Origin: Treponemataceae bacterium
GTDB taxonomy: Bacteria; Spirochaetota; Spirochaetia; Treponematales; Treponemataceae
Assembly (NCBI GenBank): GCA_024680915.1
Contig: JAILBN010000104.1
Span: forward strand, 1-32,807
Length of the DNA: 32,807 bases
Reading direction: 5' to 3'
In this document: piece after piece, positions 1 to 7,465 of the stretch
How the letters are laid out: the number at the start of each line of letters is the position of its first letter
Position numbering within the stretch: the stretch's first letter is position 1
Position numbers and translations under genes: made by a program
Notes under the pieces: generated by a model
Told to the model about the DNA's origin: nothing
Databases searched by the model: none
Seen by the model: only the letters and a program-made list of their open reading frames with translations

Positions 1-2007
1 CACATGATCCCCGTTTGGCAACGTAATCATACCAGTAAACTGGAAATATCCGTTTTGTTCGTTTCCACGTCTGGACGATGATTGAGGAACAAACTTCATA
101 TCCGTTACATCAAGCGTCATACCAGAAATACCAAGCTCAAAATTACTACTATAAGTAGCATCTGCTAAGTTAAAGCCCTTGTAATCAACCAAATTGCACC
201 GGAAATTTTCCATAGGAATATTACTTTCATCTATATAATATCCGCTCGGCAGTACGATTCCGCTGTTATCCATGCACAAATAAAGTTTCGCAGGCTCCAA
301 GCTGCCATCAGGATTCTTCATCTGTTCAATTTCAAGATGAGAGCCTTTCGTTGACGCAATGATATAATTCGAAACATAGAAAGAAGTGCTTTCCTCGCGA
401 TGGGCAACAAGCTCTTTTACCATGCCGTCGAATCCTATATAGAACTTCTCAACTGTCATGCGGGAACCAGAAAATATTCCAGGCAAGGCTTCCGGAAGGT
501 AGAGAGTTCCTGAAAAAATTATTCCGTCATCCACAAAAGACGCCTTATCCAAAATAAAACCCATTCCGCATATTTGTAAAGAGCAGAAAGGAATTTCATA
601 CTGTTCCACCCTACCATCAAAATTAAGATAAAGATCATTGAAGTACATTTCAGAAAGACAGCTGTTCTGGGGAAAAGCAAGGGTGGCCCTGCTTATATAA
701 AACTTCTCCTCTTCCATCAAGAGGGTAACGTCCTTTGAAAGCAGCTCTGAATCTTCGAAGCCGAAATTTCTATTTTCATAATAAGTTTGGTTATCATAGG
801 GAAGCAGGCTTCCATCTGCTTTTGCTATAAAATAATAATACTGACCCTTCTTATTTGCCTTGGGAAATTTCGTCAAAACCCTGATTCTTAATCCTTGGGC
901 ATCAAAATAGCAGTTGTCCACTATATCATCATCACACAGAATCTTGGTCTGAACTTCTGAATCATAGCTTCTGCCACCAACAAAACGCCAATGAGCATTC
1001 TCAGAATAATAATCATGATGAAAGAAGATATCCCCCAGGGGCATTTTTCTTCCTTGAAAAAGCAGACTGGAAGCGAAAATCTTGATATCATCATTTTTGC
1101 AATCCTGATATATGAGGATTCTTTTCCCTTGCAGACTATAACCACGATATTTGAAGCTGCTTCCAGACCCCTTCAGAGGGGCGGTTATCTCTTCAGGAGA
1201 AAAGCATATCTCATAAGCATTGTAATTTCCAATTAAATTAAGGCCGGGAACCTTTATGGTTCCGCTGCCATAGAGTTTTTCTCCATCAAAACGGACAGAA
1301 GAAATCTGGAAGGCATAGCCATCGCCTCCAGAAACAGGGGCCAGACCTTGCTTATATTCCTCAGAGGTCAGCAGATTGCACTGAGCATCAAAGGCGAGCC
1401 TGCCTAAGTTTACATAGGCGAAGGGATATCTCAAGACAAGATTGCCCAGGACGACATAGGAATCCCCTTTTTTCTCTAAAGTGCTTTTGTAAAAAGAAAA
1501 ATCATAATCCTCATTCAGATAGATATCGCTCCAATCATCCAAGGATTCACCACTTATTACAGAACCGTCGCTCTTAAGGCAAAAATCTTTGAAGTATAAT
1601 GAAATACAGGGAGAACTCTCTTCCAAGTCCGACAGGCAGTCAGTATTTACGAACACCTCCGCAGGGCCGTGCAAGCCTTCTTCATCAATCGTAAAGCTAA
1701 GAAAAAGTATGTTCAGGGAATCTTTTCTCAAATTCAGGGCGTATATATATTTTTCTGAGGTATAGTAGATAAAAGGGGATGCCTCGAAGTCCACTGGCAT
1801 GCTTTCAAATAAAGCCTTTACTTCACAAGTCTTTTTATCTGTTTCGGCTATCAAGGACTGGTCAGGACTTGTTTCTAAGTTTTCTTTCTTTACCCACTTT
1901 TGTCTGAAGACTTCTGTTTCTTCAAGGGTAAGTTCCCTGAAAAGAAAGGGGTAGCAGAGATTAGAAATAAATAAAAAAACAGATAAAAAGAAAAGCTTTC
2001 TTTTCAT
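1..2007 (-). CDS. Large secreted protein of unknown function, C-terminus cut by the window edge
   Basis: The frame is open for 669 codons from an ATG at 2007 to the left edge, so the stop lies outside. The start follows AAGGA spaced 4 bases from ATG. Residues 1-20 form a Sec-type signal peptide (MKRK, then a hydrophobic core); a cysteine at 18 lacks a convincing lipobox, so I favour a periplasmic or exported soluble protein. The rest is rich in aromatic, Asp and Gly residues with beta-strand-like alternation and no further membrane segment. A degenerate unit recurs: an 'F.DG' element followed by 'GSGTIKVPG' (about 247-255), 'FSGTLYLPEALPG' (498-510) and 'FTGMITLPNG' (657-666). This suggests a repetitive beta-solenoid or beta-sandwich array. 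I do not recognise the family. It is divergent from the glycosidase gene at 2139. Confidence 0.8.
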   Translation of the reverse strand, partial: MKRKLFFLSVFLFISNLCYPFLFRELTLEETEVFRQKWVKKENLETSPDQSLIAETDKKTCEVKALFESMPVDFEASPFIYYTSEKYIYALNLRKDSLNILFLSFTIDEEGLHGPAEVFVNTDCLSDLEESSPCISLYFKDFCLKSDGSVISGESLDDWSDIYLNEDYDFSFYKSTLEKKGDSYVVLGNLVLRYPFAYVNLGRLAFDAQCNLLTSEEYKQGLAPVSGGDGYAFQISSVRFDGEKLYGSGTIKVPGLNLIGNYNAYEICFSPEEITAPLKGSGSSFKYRGYSLQGKRILIYQDCKNDDIKIFASSLLFQGRKMPLGDIFFHHDYYSENAHWRFVGGRSYDSEVQTKILCDDDIVDNCYFDAQGLRIRVLTKFPKANKKGQYYYFIAKADGSLLPYDNQTYYENRNFGFEDSELLSKDVTLLMEEEKFYISRATLAFPQNSCLSEMYFNDLYLNFDGRVEQYEIPFCSLQICGMGFILDKASFVDDGIIFSGTLYLPEALPGIFSGSRMTVEKFYIGFDGMVKELVAHREESTSFYVSNYIIASTKGSHLEIEQMKNPDGSLEPAKLYLCMDNSGIVLPSGYYIDESNIPMENFRCNLVDYKGFNLADATYSSNFELGISGMTLDVTDMKFVPQSSSRRGNEQNGYFQFTGMITLPNGDHV

Positions 2008-2138
2008 TATTTCCTTAAAAACTGGCGGCAGCTTATGAAAACTATTTAAACTAAATCTCCGAGACAGCTTAATTCTATCATCATTTAGATTATAATAGAA
2101 AGAGCATATATGAATTAAAACACTTGACTGGGGGAAAA
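2008..2138. promoter_or_regulatory. Divergent promoter region with a symmetrical -10 box
   Basis: This 131-bp intergenic region separates the left-edge secreted protein (minus) from the glycosidase (plus). It holds ATTATAAT at 2089-2096, which is its own reverse complement, so a TATAAT is present on both strands (2091-2096 plus, 2094-2089 minus). Only weak -35 matches exist (TTAATT at 2069-2074 for the plus strand, spacer 16). The plus-strand leader would be about 35 bases and ends in GGGGG four bases before ATG 2139. Confidence 0.45.
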
Positions 2139-4271
2139 ATGTCCTTAACAGATATCATAAAAAATCCATCTGATGATTTCACTCCGATTCCCTTTTGGTT
2201 CTGGAATGACAAGCTTTCAGAAGAAGAAATTGAAAGACAGATGCTTCAGTTCAAAGACAAGGGAGTCAACGGCTTCGTAATACATCCGAGGAAGGGGCTT
2301 CCCAAAGAAATACCCTATCTTTCTGAGGACTACTTTCATTTCGTCCGCTTTGCGGTGGAGCTTGCCGCAAAAAACAATATGCAGGTAGTGCTTTACGATG
2401 AGGCCATGTACCCCTCAGGCTCCTGCCACGGAAAAGTCGTTGCGGAAACCCCAGGCTTCGCATCCATGGGCTTGGCAATGGTCTCACAAAACTCACAGGT
2501 GGCGGCTCCTGGCAAAACTTCGGCAAAAGCGGCCTGTGGCGAAACTTCGATGAAAGCCGCTTCTGAAAAAACATACGCAACAGCAGCCTGTGGCGAAACT
2601 TCGATGAAAGCCGCTTCTGGCGAAACTTCCGCAAAAACAGCTTCTGGCGGCATTTCAGCCGCATCCTGTATTCCAGTGGCTTCCTGGGACGGATACGATT
2701 TTGTGCTTATGCCCACCGGCGGCACAATCCGGGGAGTTCACCCGGGTGAGGACGACGGGGAGCCGGATGCTCCTAAAAGCGCAGACCTGCTGAACCCGGA
2801 AGCTGTAAAAAGCTTTATCCGCAATACCCATGATTTATATTACGCCCACCTAAAGGAATATTTCGGCACAGTCATAAAGGCTTTTTTCACGGACGAGCCT
2901 GCCGTTATGGGTAGGAATCCGGCTCCCGGCCTTATTCCCTGGAGCTCCGGCATTTACGAGGAATATCTTGCCGCCGGTGGGAAAAAGGAGAACCTGCGTT
3001 TTTTGTTCGAGCCGACTGAAGAAAAGGGGCTGACAGAGGGACTTGAACCGGGAAGCCTTCCTGGCGGCAGCAAAGCCGGGGAAAAACAGTCAGAAAGGTC
3101 CAGAAAAGTCACTGCCAGGCAGGAGCAGGGGAAGGTTGCATCGAACATAGCCGCCGAAACACGCGCCATATACCGTCGCGTAATCCACCAACGCCTTTCC
3201 CAAGCTTATTACAAGCCGCTTCACGACTGGTGCGAAGACCACGGAATAGCCCTCACCGGCCACCCGGAAAAAAGCACTGACATAGGCTATCTGCAATACT
3301 TTCACATACCCTCCCAGGATGTGGTATGGCGTTTTGTGGCCCCGGAAGAGAGCAAGGCAATAACTGGCGAGCACTCCTGCATGGCCAAATGCAGCTCCGA
3401 CTCCGCCCGCCACCGGGGAAAAATAAGGAACGGAAACGAATGCTTCGGCGTATGCAGTCGGCCTGAAACTCCCTATTCCTTCACCCAGGACGAAATGCGC
3501 TGGTACTTGAACTGGCTTTTTGTCCGGGGCGTGAACATGATTTTTCCTCATGCTTTCTTTTACTCCATAAGGGGCGACAGAAAGGACGAAAGACCACCCG
3601 ATGTGGGGCTTCATTGCGGCTTCTGGGACAATTACAAGCAGATGACAGATTTTATAAAAAGGACTTGCACCTTGCTTACAGGCTCCAGCAATCTGGCTGA
3701 AATAGCAGTCTTATGCACCAGTGACAATCTTTCCTGGCGCATAGCAAAGCCTCTTTTTGAGAATCAGGTGGAATTCAACTATCTTGAGGAAGAGCTTCTT
3801 CCCCTTTGTGTAATGGAAAAGGGCCGGCTTAAAATCCAAAAGCAGGACTACAAATTCCTGATTTATGAAAGGTCTGAGACCTTCAAGCCGGAGACAAAGA
3901 AGCTTATGAAGGAGCTTTCAGAGAAAGGGCTTTGTCTTATTCCCTTTGAAGATGAGGAAAGCTTAATCCAGGAGCTTTTGACTCCCAAGGCTGCTACCAA
4001 GATCAACCGGGTTTTCCTGACGGAGACCACAGAGACAGAAGCCCAACAGGAAAATGTCCCTGAGCCCATGCTCAGGGTTACTCTTTGCAGAAAAGAAGGG
4101 GAATATTTCGCCCTGCTGGTCAATGAAGGCTTCGAGCCGATAAAATCCAAGCTGCAGATAAAGGGCTTCAAAGCACTTTCCTTTTATGATGCCTTCACAG
4201 GAGAACGAAGCAGTGAATACAAGGGTCTTAAAGCTAACCAATGCCTGATTGCAGTGCTGGAAAAGCTTTAA
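2139..4271 (+). CDS. GH106-like TIM-barrel glycoside hydrolase with low-complexity inserts
   Basis: A 710-residue protein without signal peptide, probably cytoplasmic. I chose ATG 2139 because GGGGG lies four bases before it; the longer frame begins at a TTG at 2124 with no such signal. The N-terminus has 'PIPFWFWND...' then 'GFVIHPRKGLP' and 'LYDEAMYPSG'. Further on are 'FFTDEP', 'TGHPE', 'RNGNECFG' and 'HAFFYS.RG'. This order resembles alpha-L-rhamnosidase-like GH106 and related families of clan-A-type barrels, with acidic residues of TDEP and GNE as candidate catalytic groups (inference). Two inserts are odd: a 9-residue tandem repeat at residues 125-177, and a charged Gly/Glu/Lys/Arg-rich stretch encoded around 3005-3150. 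The substrate is unknown. It lies 171 bp before the hydrogenase-maturation genes and has no evident functional link to them. Confidence 0.7.
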   Translation: MSLTDIIKNPSDDFTPIPFWFWNDKLSEEEIERQMLQFKDKGVNGFVIHPRKGLPKEIPYLSEDYFHFVRFAVELAAKNNMQVVLYDEAMYPSGSCHGKVVAETPGFASMGLAMVSQNSQVAAPGKTSAKAACGETSMKAASEKTYATAACGETSMKAASGETSAKTASGGISAASCIPVASWDGYDFVLMPTGGTIRGVHPGEDDGEPDAPKSADLLNPEAVKSFIRNTHDLYYAHLKEYFGTVIKAFFTDEPAVMGRNPAPGLIPWSSGIYEEYLAAGGKKENLRFLFEPTEEKGLTEGLEPGSLPGGSKAGEKQSERSRKVTARQEQGKVASNIAAETRAIYRRVIHQRLSQAYYKPLHDWCEDHGIALTGHPEKSTDIGYLQYFHIPSQDVVWRFVAPEESKAITGEHSCMAKCSSDSARHRGKIRNGNECFGVCSRPETPYSFTQDEMRWYLNWLFVRGVNMIFPHAFFYSIRGDRKDERPPDVGLHCGFWDNYKQMTDFIKRTCTLLTGSSNLAEIAVLCTSDNLSWRIAKPLFENQVEFNYLEEELLPLCVMEKGRLKIQKQDYKFLIYERSETFKPETKKLMKELSEKGLCLIPFEDEESLIQELLTPKAATKINRVFLTETTETEAQQENVPEPMLRVTLCRKEGEYFALLVNEGFEPIKSKLQIKGFKALSFYDAFTGERSSEYKGLKANQCLIAVLEKL
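2511..2669 (+). repeat. 27-bp in-frame minisatellite, about six units
   Basis: Successive 27-bp units encode GKTSAKAAC, GETSMKAAS, EKTYATAAC, GETSMKAAS, GETSAKTAS and a final 8-residue GGISAASC. Units two and four are identical at the DNA level. The period is a multiple of three, so slippage would change insert length without breaking the frame. Confidence 0.9.
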
Positions 4272-4442
4272 TCCTGCAAGAGACCGCTCCGCCATGAGAT
4301 ACTCTCCCCTTACCCAGGGCTTACCCCTTGACAAAAAAGGCTTATAAGGGAAAGATTATGTCGCACGTAAGTGCAAGAACTTTTCAAGAAAACACTTTTC
4401 TAAGATTAAGGACAGGAGATGTCTGAGATTGAGGAGGAAGTC
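4272..4442 (+). promoter_or_regulatory. Intergenic region with a candidate promoter for the hydrogenase-maturation genes
   Basis: A perfect -35 box TTGACA lies at 4328-4333. Downstream -10 candidates are imperfect: AAAGAT at 4351-4356 (spacer 17) or GATTAT at 4354-4359 (spacer 20). Small dyads follow, GCAC-GTAA-GTGC near 4363-4374 and TTTTC-AA-GAAAA near 4380-4391. No GC-rich stem with a T-tract is visible after the glycosidase stop, so read-through from it is possible. Confidence 0.4.
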
Positions 4443-4709
4443 ATGGAAACCAAACCAAATGCTGAACGCTCCGTAGGAGTTATAGCAGTCATAATCAAAA
4501 AGCGTATGGAAAGCGCCACCGCCGTGAACAAGGTACTGACGGAAGCCGGGTCTATCATTATCGGAAGGATGGGCATACCCTACAGCGAACGAGACCTCAA
4601 CATCATCACACTCATAGTAGACGCCACCACAGACCAGATTGGTTCCCTTACGGGGAAGCTGGGTCAAATAGAGGGCGTCACCGTAAAGTCCACCTTAGCA
4701 AAGCTATAA
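4443..4709 (+). CDS. TM1266-type putative regulator of the iron-only hydrogenase system
   Basis: An 88-residue ACT-like protein. The frame also has an ATG at 4419, but the ATG at 4443 follows GAGGAGG with a 5-base gap, and the shorter form aligns with the usual family N-terminus, which begins just before the first strand (here 'SVGVIAVIIKKR'). Family features are 'VNKVLTEAGSIIIGRMGIPY', 'IITLIVDATTD' and 'ALTGKLG'-like 'SLTGKLGQIEGVTVKS'. The family (TIGR03959 type) occurs next to hydE, hydF and hydG in fermentative anaerobes; its ligand and mode of action are not established. Here it lies 41 bp upstream of hydG and probably shares its transcript. No DNA-binding motif can be seen. Confidence 0.85.
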   Translation: METKPNAERSVGVIAVIIKKRMESATAVNKVLTEAGSIIIGRMGIPYSERDLNIITLIVDATTDQIGSLTGKLGQIEGVTVKSTLAKL

Positions 4710-4750
4710 GCAGCCTAGAAAAGCAGATCAAAAACAAAAGGGGTATCAGT

Positions 4751-6307
4751 ATGAAAGAGTGTGAGGCAAGGACCTGCTCTGGCGAAAAAAGGGAAAGTGT
4801 AGCCAGCTGGGTAAAAAATCAGATTAAACAGGATGAGATCGACCGTTACATGAATAACGGACACGATTTTATTGACGACAGCTACATAGCAAGGACTCTG
4901 GAAGAGAACCGGAATGTAGAAAAAGAAAGAATCCGGGGAATTCTGAATAAGGCCCACGAAGTCCGCCTTATGGATGATGCGGATGTGGCAGCTCTCTGCA
5001 ACATCACAGATCCAGACTTAAGGGCAGAGGTTTTCCAGGCCGCTGAGGAAATAAAAAAACAGGTTTACGACAACAGAATCGTAATGTTCGCACCGCTTTA
5101 TTTAAGCTCAAAGTGCGTCAATGCATGCAGGTACTGCGGCTTCCGGGCAGACAACGCAGAACAGGAAAGAACAGTTCTTACCCAGGCTGAGGTTGAGGCA
5201 GAGACCCACGTTCTTGCCTCAAAGATAGGCCACAAAAGGCTGGTCATCGTCTTTGGAGAGCATCCTGAGTCCGCGGTGGACTACATCATAGACTGCATGA
5301 AGACCATATACTCAGTTCACGACCAGGTCCGTAACGGCGTAGGAGAAATCCGCCGGGTAAACGTCAATGCGGCTCCTATGAGCATTGCTGACTTAAAAAA
5401 ACTGGAAAAGGGGGGAATCGGTACCTTCCAGGTTTTCCAAGAAACCTATAACCACGAAATCTACCGGACCATGCACCCGGCAGGAACCCTTAAGGGCAAT
5501 TACGGCTGGAGGCTTTATTCCCTCCACCGCGCCATGGAGGCAGGAATAGACGACGTTGCTATAGGCTGCCTTTTTGGTCTGGCAGATTGGAAAAGCGATG
5601 TGCTTGGCATGGTAGCCCACGCCCGGGACCTTGAGAATCGCTTCGGTCTTGGCCCCCATACAATTTCAGTTCCCCGTCTTGAGCCCGCTATCGGCACTGA
5701 TTTCAGCTTCATCAAGAATTGGGTAAGCGATGATGACTTCCGTTATCTGGTGGCAGTCCTCCGTGTGGCAATTCCTTATGCGGGGCTTATCGTTACCAAC
5801 AGGGAAAAACCAGAGATGATCCGCTCCCTCAGCGACATCATCACCCAGAGGGATGCGGACAGCCGCATCGGTCTCAGGGCATACTCAGAGGCCTTCAAGG
5901 TTGGGCTTAACACGAGCAATGACAAGCAGAAGCTTGAAAAGGAACAGTTCGAGCTCAGTGATACAAGAAGTCTTGATGAGGTTATCCGGGAAGCCGCCGA
6001 GCTGGGTCACATAGTTTCTTTCTGTACAGCAGGCTACCGCTGCGGACGTACCGGCAAGAAAATCATGGATCTGCTCAGGACAGGTCAGGAGGGCTGCTTC
6101 TGTAAGCTCAACGCAGTGCTTACCTTCCAGGAATGGCTCGATGACTTCGGCTCAGAGGAGACACGGAGAATCGGTATGGATCTTATAAAGAAGGAAATTG
6201 AAGAAATACGAGGAAGAACACCTTCTGTTTACACAAAGGTTTTGTTCAATAAATTCTACGGAGATTATCAGAAAGTCGTAGCCGGACAGAGAGATTTGTA
6301 CTTCTAA
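4751..6307 (+). CDS. hydG: [FeFe]-hydrogenase maturase HydG, radical SAM tyrosine lyase
   Basis: A 518-residue radical SAM enzyme. In the family it cleaves tyrosine to p-cresol and makes the CO and CN- ligands as an Fe(CO)2(CN)-cysteine synthon for the H-cluster. The SAM-cluster motif CVNACRYC gives Cys122, Cys126 and Cys129 (CX3CX2C). Length and the surrounding sequence match HydG rather than ThiH. The C-terminal auxiliary-cluster region is unusual: the family motif is CX2CX22C, but here Cys425 is followed by Gly428 where the second Cys is expected, with a cysteine at 431 instead; Cys449 and Cys451 follow, the latter at the expected third position. GGGG seven bases before ATG serves as ribosome binding site. 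It follows the TM1266-type gene and precedes hydE, separated from it by 98 bp with a strong stem-loop. Cytoplasmic. Confidence 0.93.
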   Translation: MKECEARTCSGEKRESVASWVKNQIKQDEIDRYMNNGHDFIDDSYIARTLEENRNVEKERIRGILNKAHEVRLMDDADVAALCNITDPDLRAEVFQAAEEIKKQVYDNRIVMFAPLYLSSKCVNACRYCGFRADNAEQERTVLTQAEVEAETHVLASKIGHKRLVIVFGEHPESAVDYIIDCMKTIYSVHDQVRNGVGEIRRVNVNAAPMSIADLKKLEKGGIGTFQVFQETYNHEIYRTMHPAGTLKGNYGWRLYSLHRAMEAGIDDVAIGCLFGLADWKSDVLGMVAHARDLENRFGLGPHTISVPRLEPAIGTDFSFIKNWVSDDDFRYLVAVLRVAIPYAGLIVTNREKPEMIRSLSDIITQRDADSRIGLRAYSEAFKVGLNTSNDKQKLEKEQFELSDTRSLDEVIREAAELGHIVSFCTAGYRCGRTGKKIMDLLRTGQEGCFCKLNAVLTFQEWLDDFGSEETRRIGMDLIKKEIEEIRGRTPSVYTKVLFNKFYGDYQKVVAGQRDLYF

Positions 6308-6324
6308 TCAGGAAAGGCCTGGAA

Positions 6325-6363
6325 ACTTAAGGACAGAGCAAACCTCCTGCACTGTCCTTAAGT
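6325..6363. repeat. 12-bp perfect inverted repeat between hydG and hydE
   Basis: ACTTAAGGACAG (6325-6336) and CTGTCCTTAAGT (6352-6363) are exact reverse complements around a 15-base loop; GCA/TGC at 6338-6340 and 6348-6350 can extend the stem past one mismatch. No T-tract follows, so it is not a classical terminator. It may be an mRNA processing or stabilising hairpin or a protein-binding dyad. Confidence 0.85.
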
Positions 6364-6405
6364 CCCGACTTTTCCATAAATCAAAAAATTCAGGAAATAT
6401 ACAAA

Positions 6406-7443
6406 ATGATTCGGAAGCTGATTGATGCACTGGCTGACGGTGAAATGCAAGAGAAAGCTGATTTTATCTTTTTACTGGAAAACATAGATGAAGATGAAAG
6501 GAGCTATCTCCATGAGAAAGCCCGTAGACTTACGGAAAAAATCTACGGAAAAAAGATTTTCATCCGGGGCTTGATAGAATTCTCCAACTATTGCCGCAAC
6601 AACTGCTTTTATTGTGGAATAAGGCAGGCAAATAAAGAGGCGGAAAGATACCGGCTTTCAAAGGAAGATATTCTGTCATGCTGCCGCCAGGGTTTTCAAT
6701 TAGGCTTCCGAACCTTCGTTCTTCAAAGCGGGGAGGACGATTATTATTCCGCAAAAGATATTGCTGACATTGTAAGAACGATAAAAGAGGAATACCCTGA
6801 AGTGGCGGTGACGCTTTCCATAGGAGAACGCAGTAAAGAGGACTACCGCCTTTTCAGGGAAGCCGGGACAGACCGCTACCTGCTGCGCCACGAGAGCGCA
6901 GACAAAAAACACTTTGAGAGGCTTAAGCCTGCCTCCTTATCCTTTGACAAGAGGATGAGCTGCCTAAAAAATCTTAAGGAGCTTGGCTACCAGACAGGCT
7001 GCGGCTTTATGGTGGGCTCTCCCTATCAGACAAAGGAAGCGCTGGCCCAAGATCTTCTTTTCATAAAGGACTTCCAGCCGGAAATGATCGGAATCGGGCC
7101 CTTCATCCCCCACCACAATACTCCCTTCAAAGACTTCCCCCAAGGCAGCACGGAAGAGACCCTGATTCTTATCTCCTTGCTAAGGCTTTTACAACCCCAT
7201 GCCCTTATTCCTGCCACCACAGCACTGGGAACCGCCGACCCGGATGGAAGGAAAAAGGGAATTCTGGCAGGGGCAAACGTCATTATGCCCAATCTCTCCC
7301 CACTTTCCATAAGAAAGCAATACCAGCTTTATGACAACAAAATATGCAGCGGCAATGAGACTGCAGAAGGGCTTGAAAGCCTGAGAAAAGAATTGAGGAC
7401 TATAGACCGGGAGATAACAATTGACCGGGGCGACATGAAATAG
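6406..7443 (+). CDS. hydE: [FeFe]-hydrogenase maturase HydE, radical SAM protein
   Basis: A 345-residue cytoplasmic radical SAM protein of typical HydE length. HydE acts after HydG, converting the HydG-made iron-cysteine synthon toward the dinuclear core that HydF carries to the hydrogenase. The SAM-cluster motif CRNNCFYC gives Cys63, Cys67 and Cys70. Other family features are 'LQSGEDDYYS', 'TLSIGERS', 'YLLRHES', 'GCGFMVGSPYQT', 'IGPFIPHHNTPF' and 'GANVIMPNLSP'. The extra cysteine triad that binds a second cluster in some HydE proteins is absent: only one Cys is seen in the 'LYDNKICSG' region. ATG 6406 follows AGGAA at a 9-base gap. It converges on the heparinase-like gene with 22 bp between the stops and no visible terminator. 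Confidence 0.92.
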   Translation: MIRKLIDALADGEMQEKADFIFLLENIDEDERSYLHEKARRLTEKIYGKKIFIRGLIEFSNYCRNNCFYCGIRQANKEAERYRLSKEDILSCCRQGFQLGFRTFVLQSGEDDYYSAKDIADIVRTIKEEYPEVAVTLSIGERSKEDYRLFREAGTDRYLLRHESADKKHFERLKPASLSFDKRMSCLKNLKELGYQTGCGFMVGSPYQTKEALAQDLLFIKDFQPEMIGIGPFIPHHNTPFKDFPQGSTEETLILISLLRLLQPHALIPATTALGTADPDGRKKGILAGANVIMPNLSPLSIRKQYQLYDNKICSGNETAEGLESLRKELRTIDREITIDRGDMK

Positions 7444-7465
7444 CCTCCCCCAGTCTCCACAGTTT

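Noticed and set aside
991-1236. An 81-codon plus-strand frame near the left edge
   Set aside because: It is antisense to the continuous 669-codon secreted-protein frame and has no ribosome site or recognisable content.
2124-2138. TTG start giving five extra residues to the GH106-like protein
   Set aside because: The ATG at 2139 has GGGGG at the right distance, whereas the TTG has no ribosome site.
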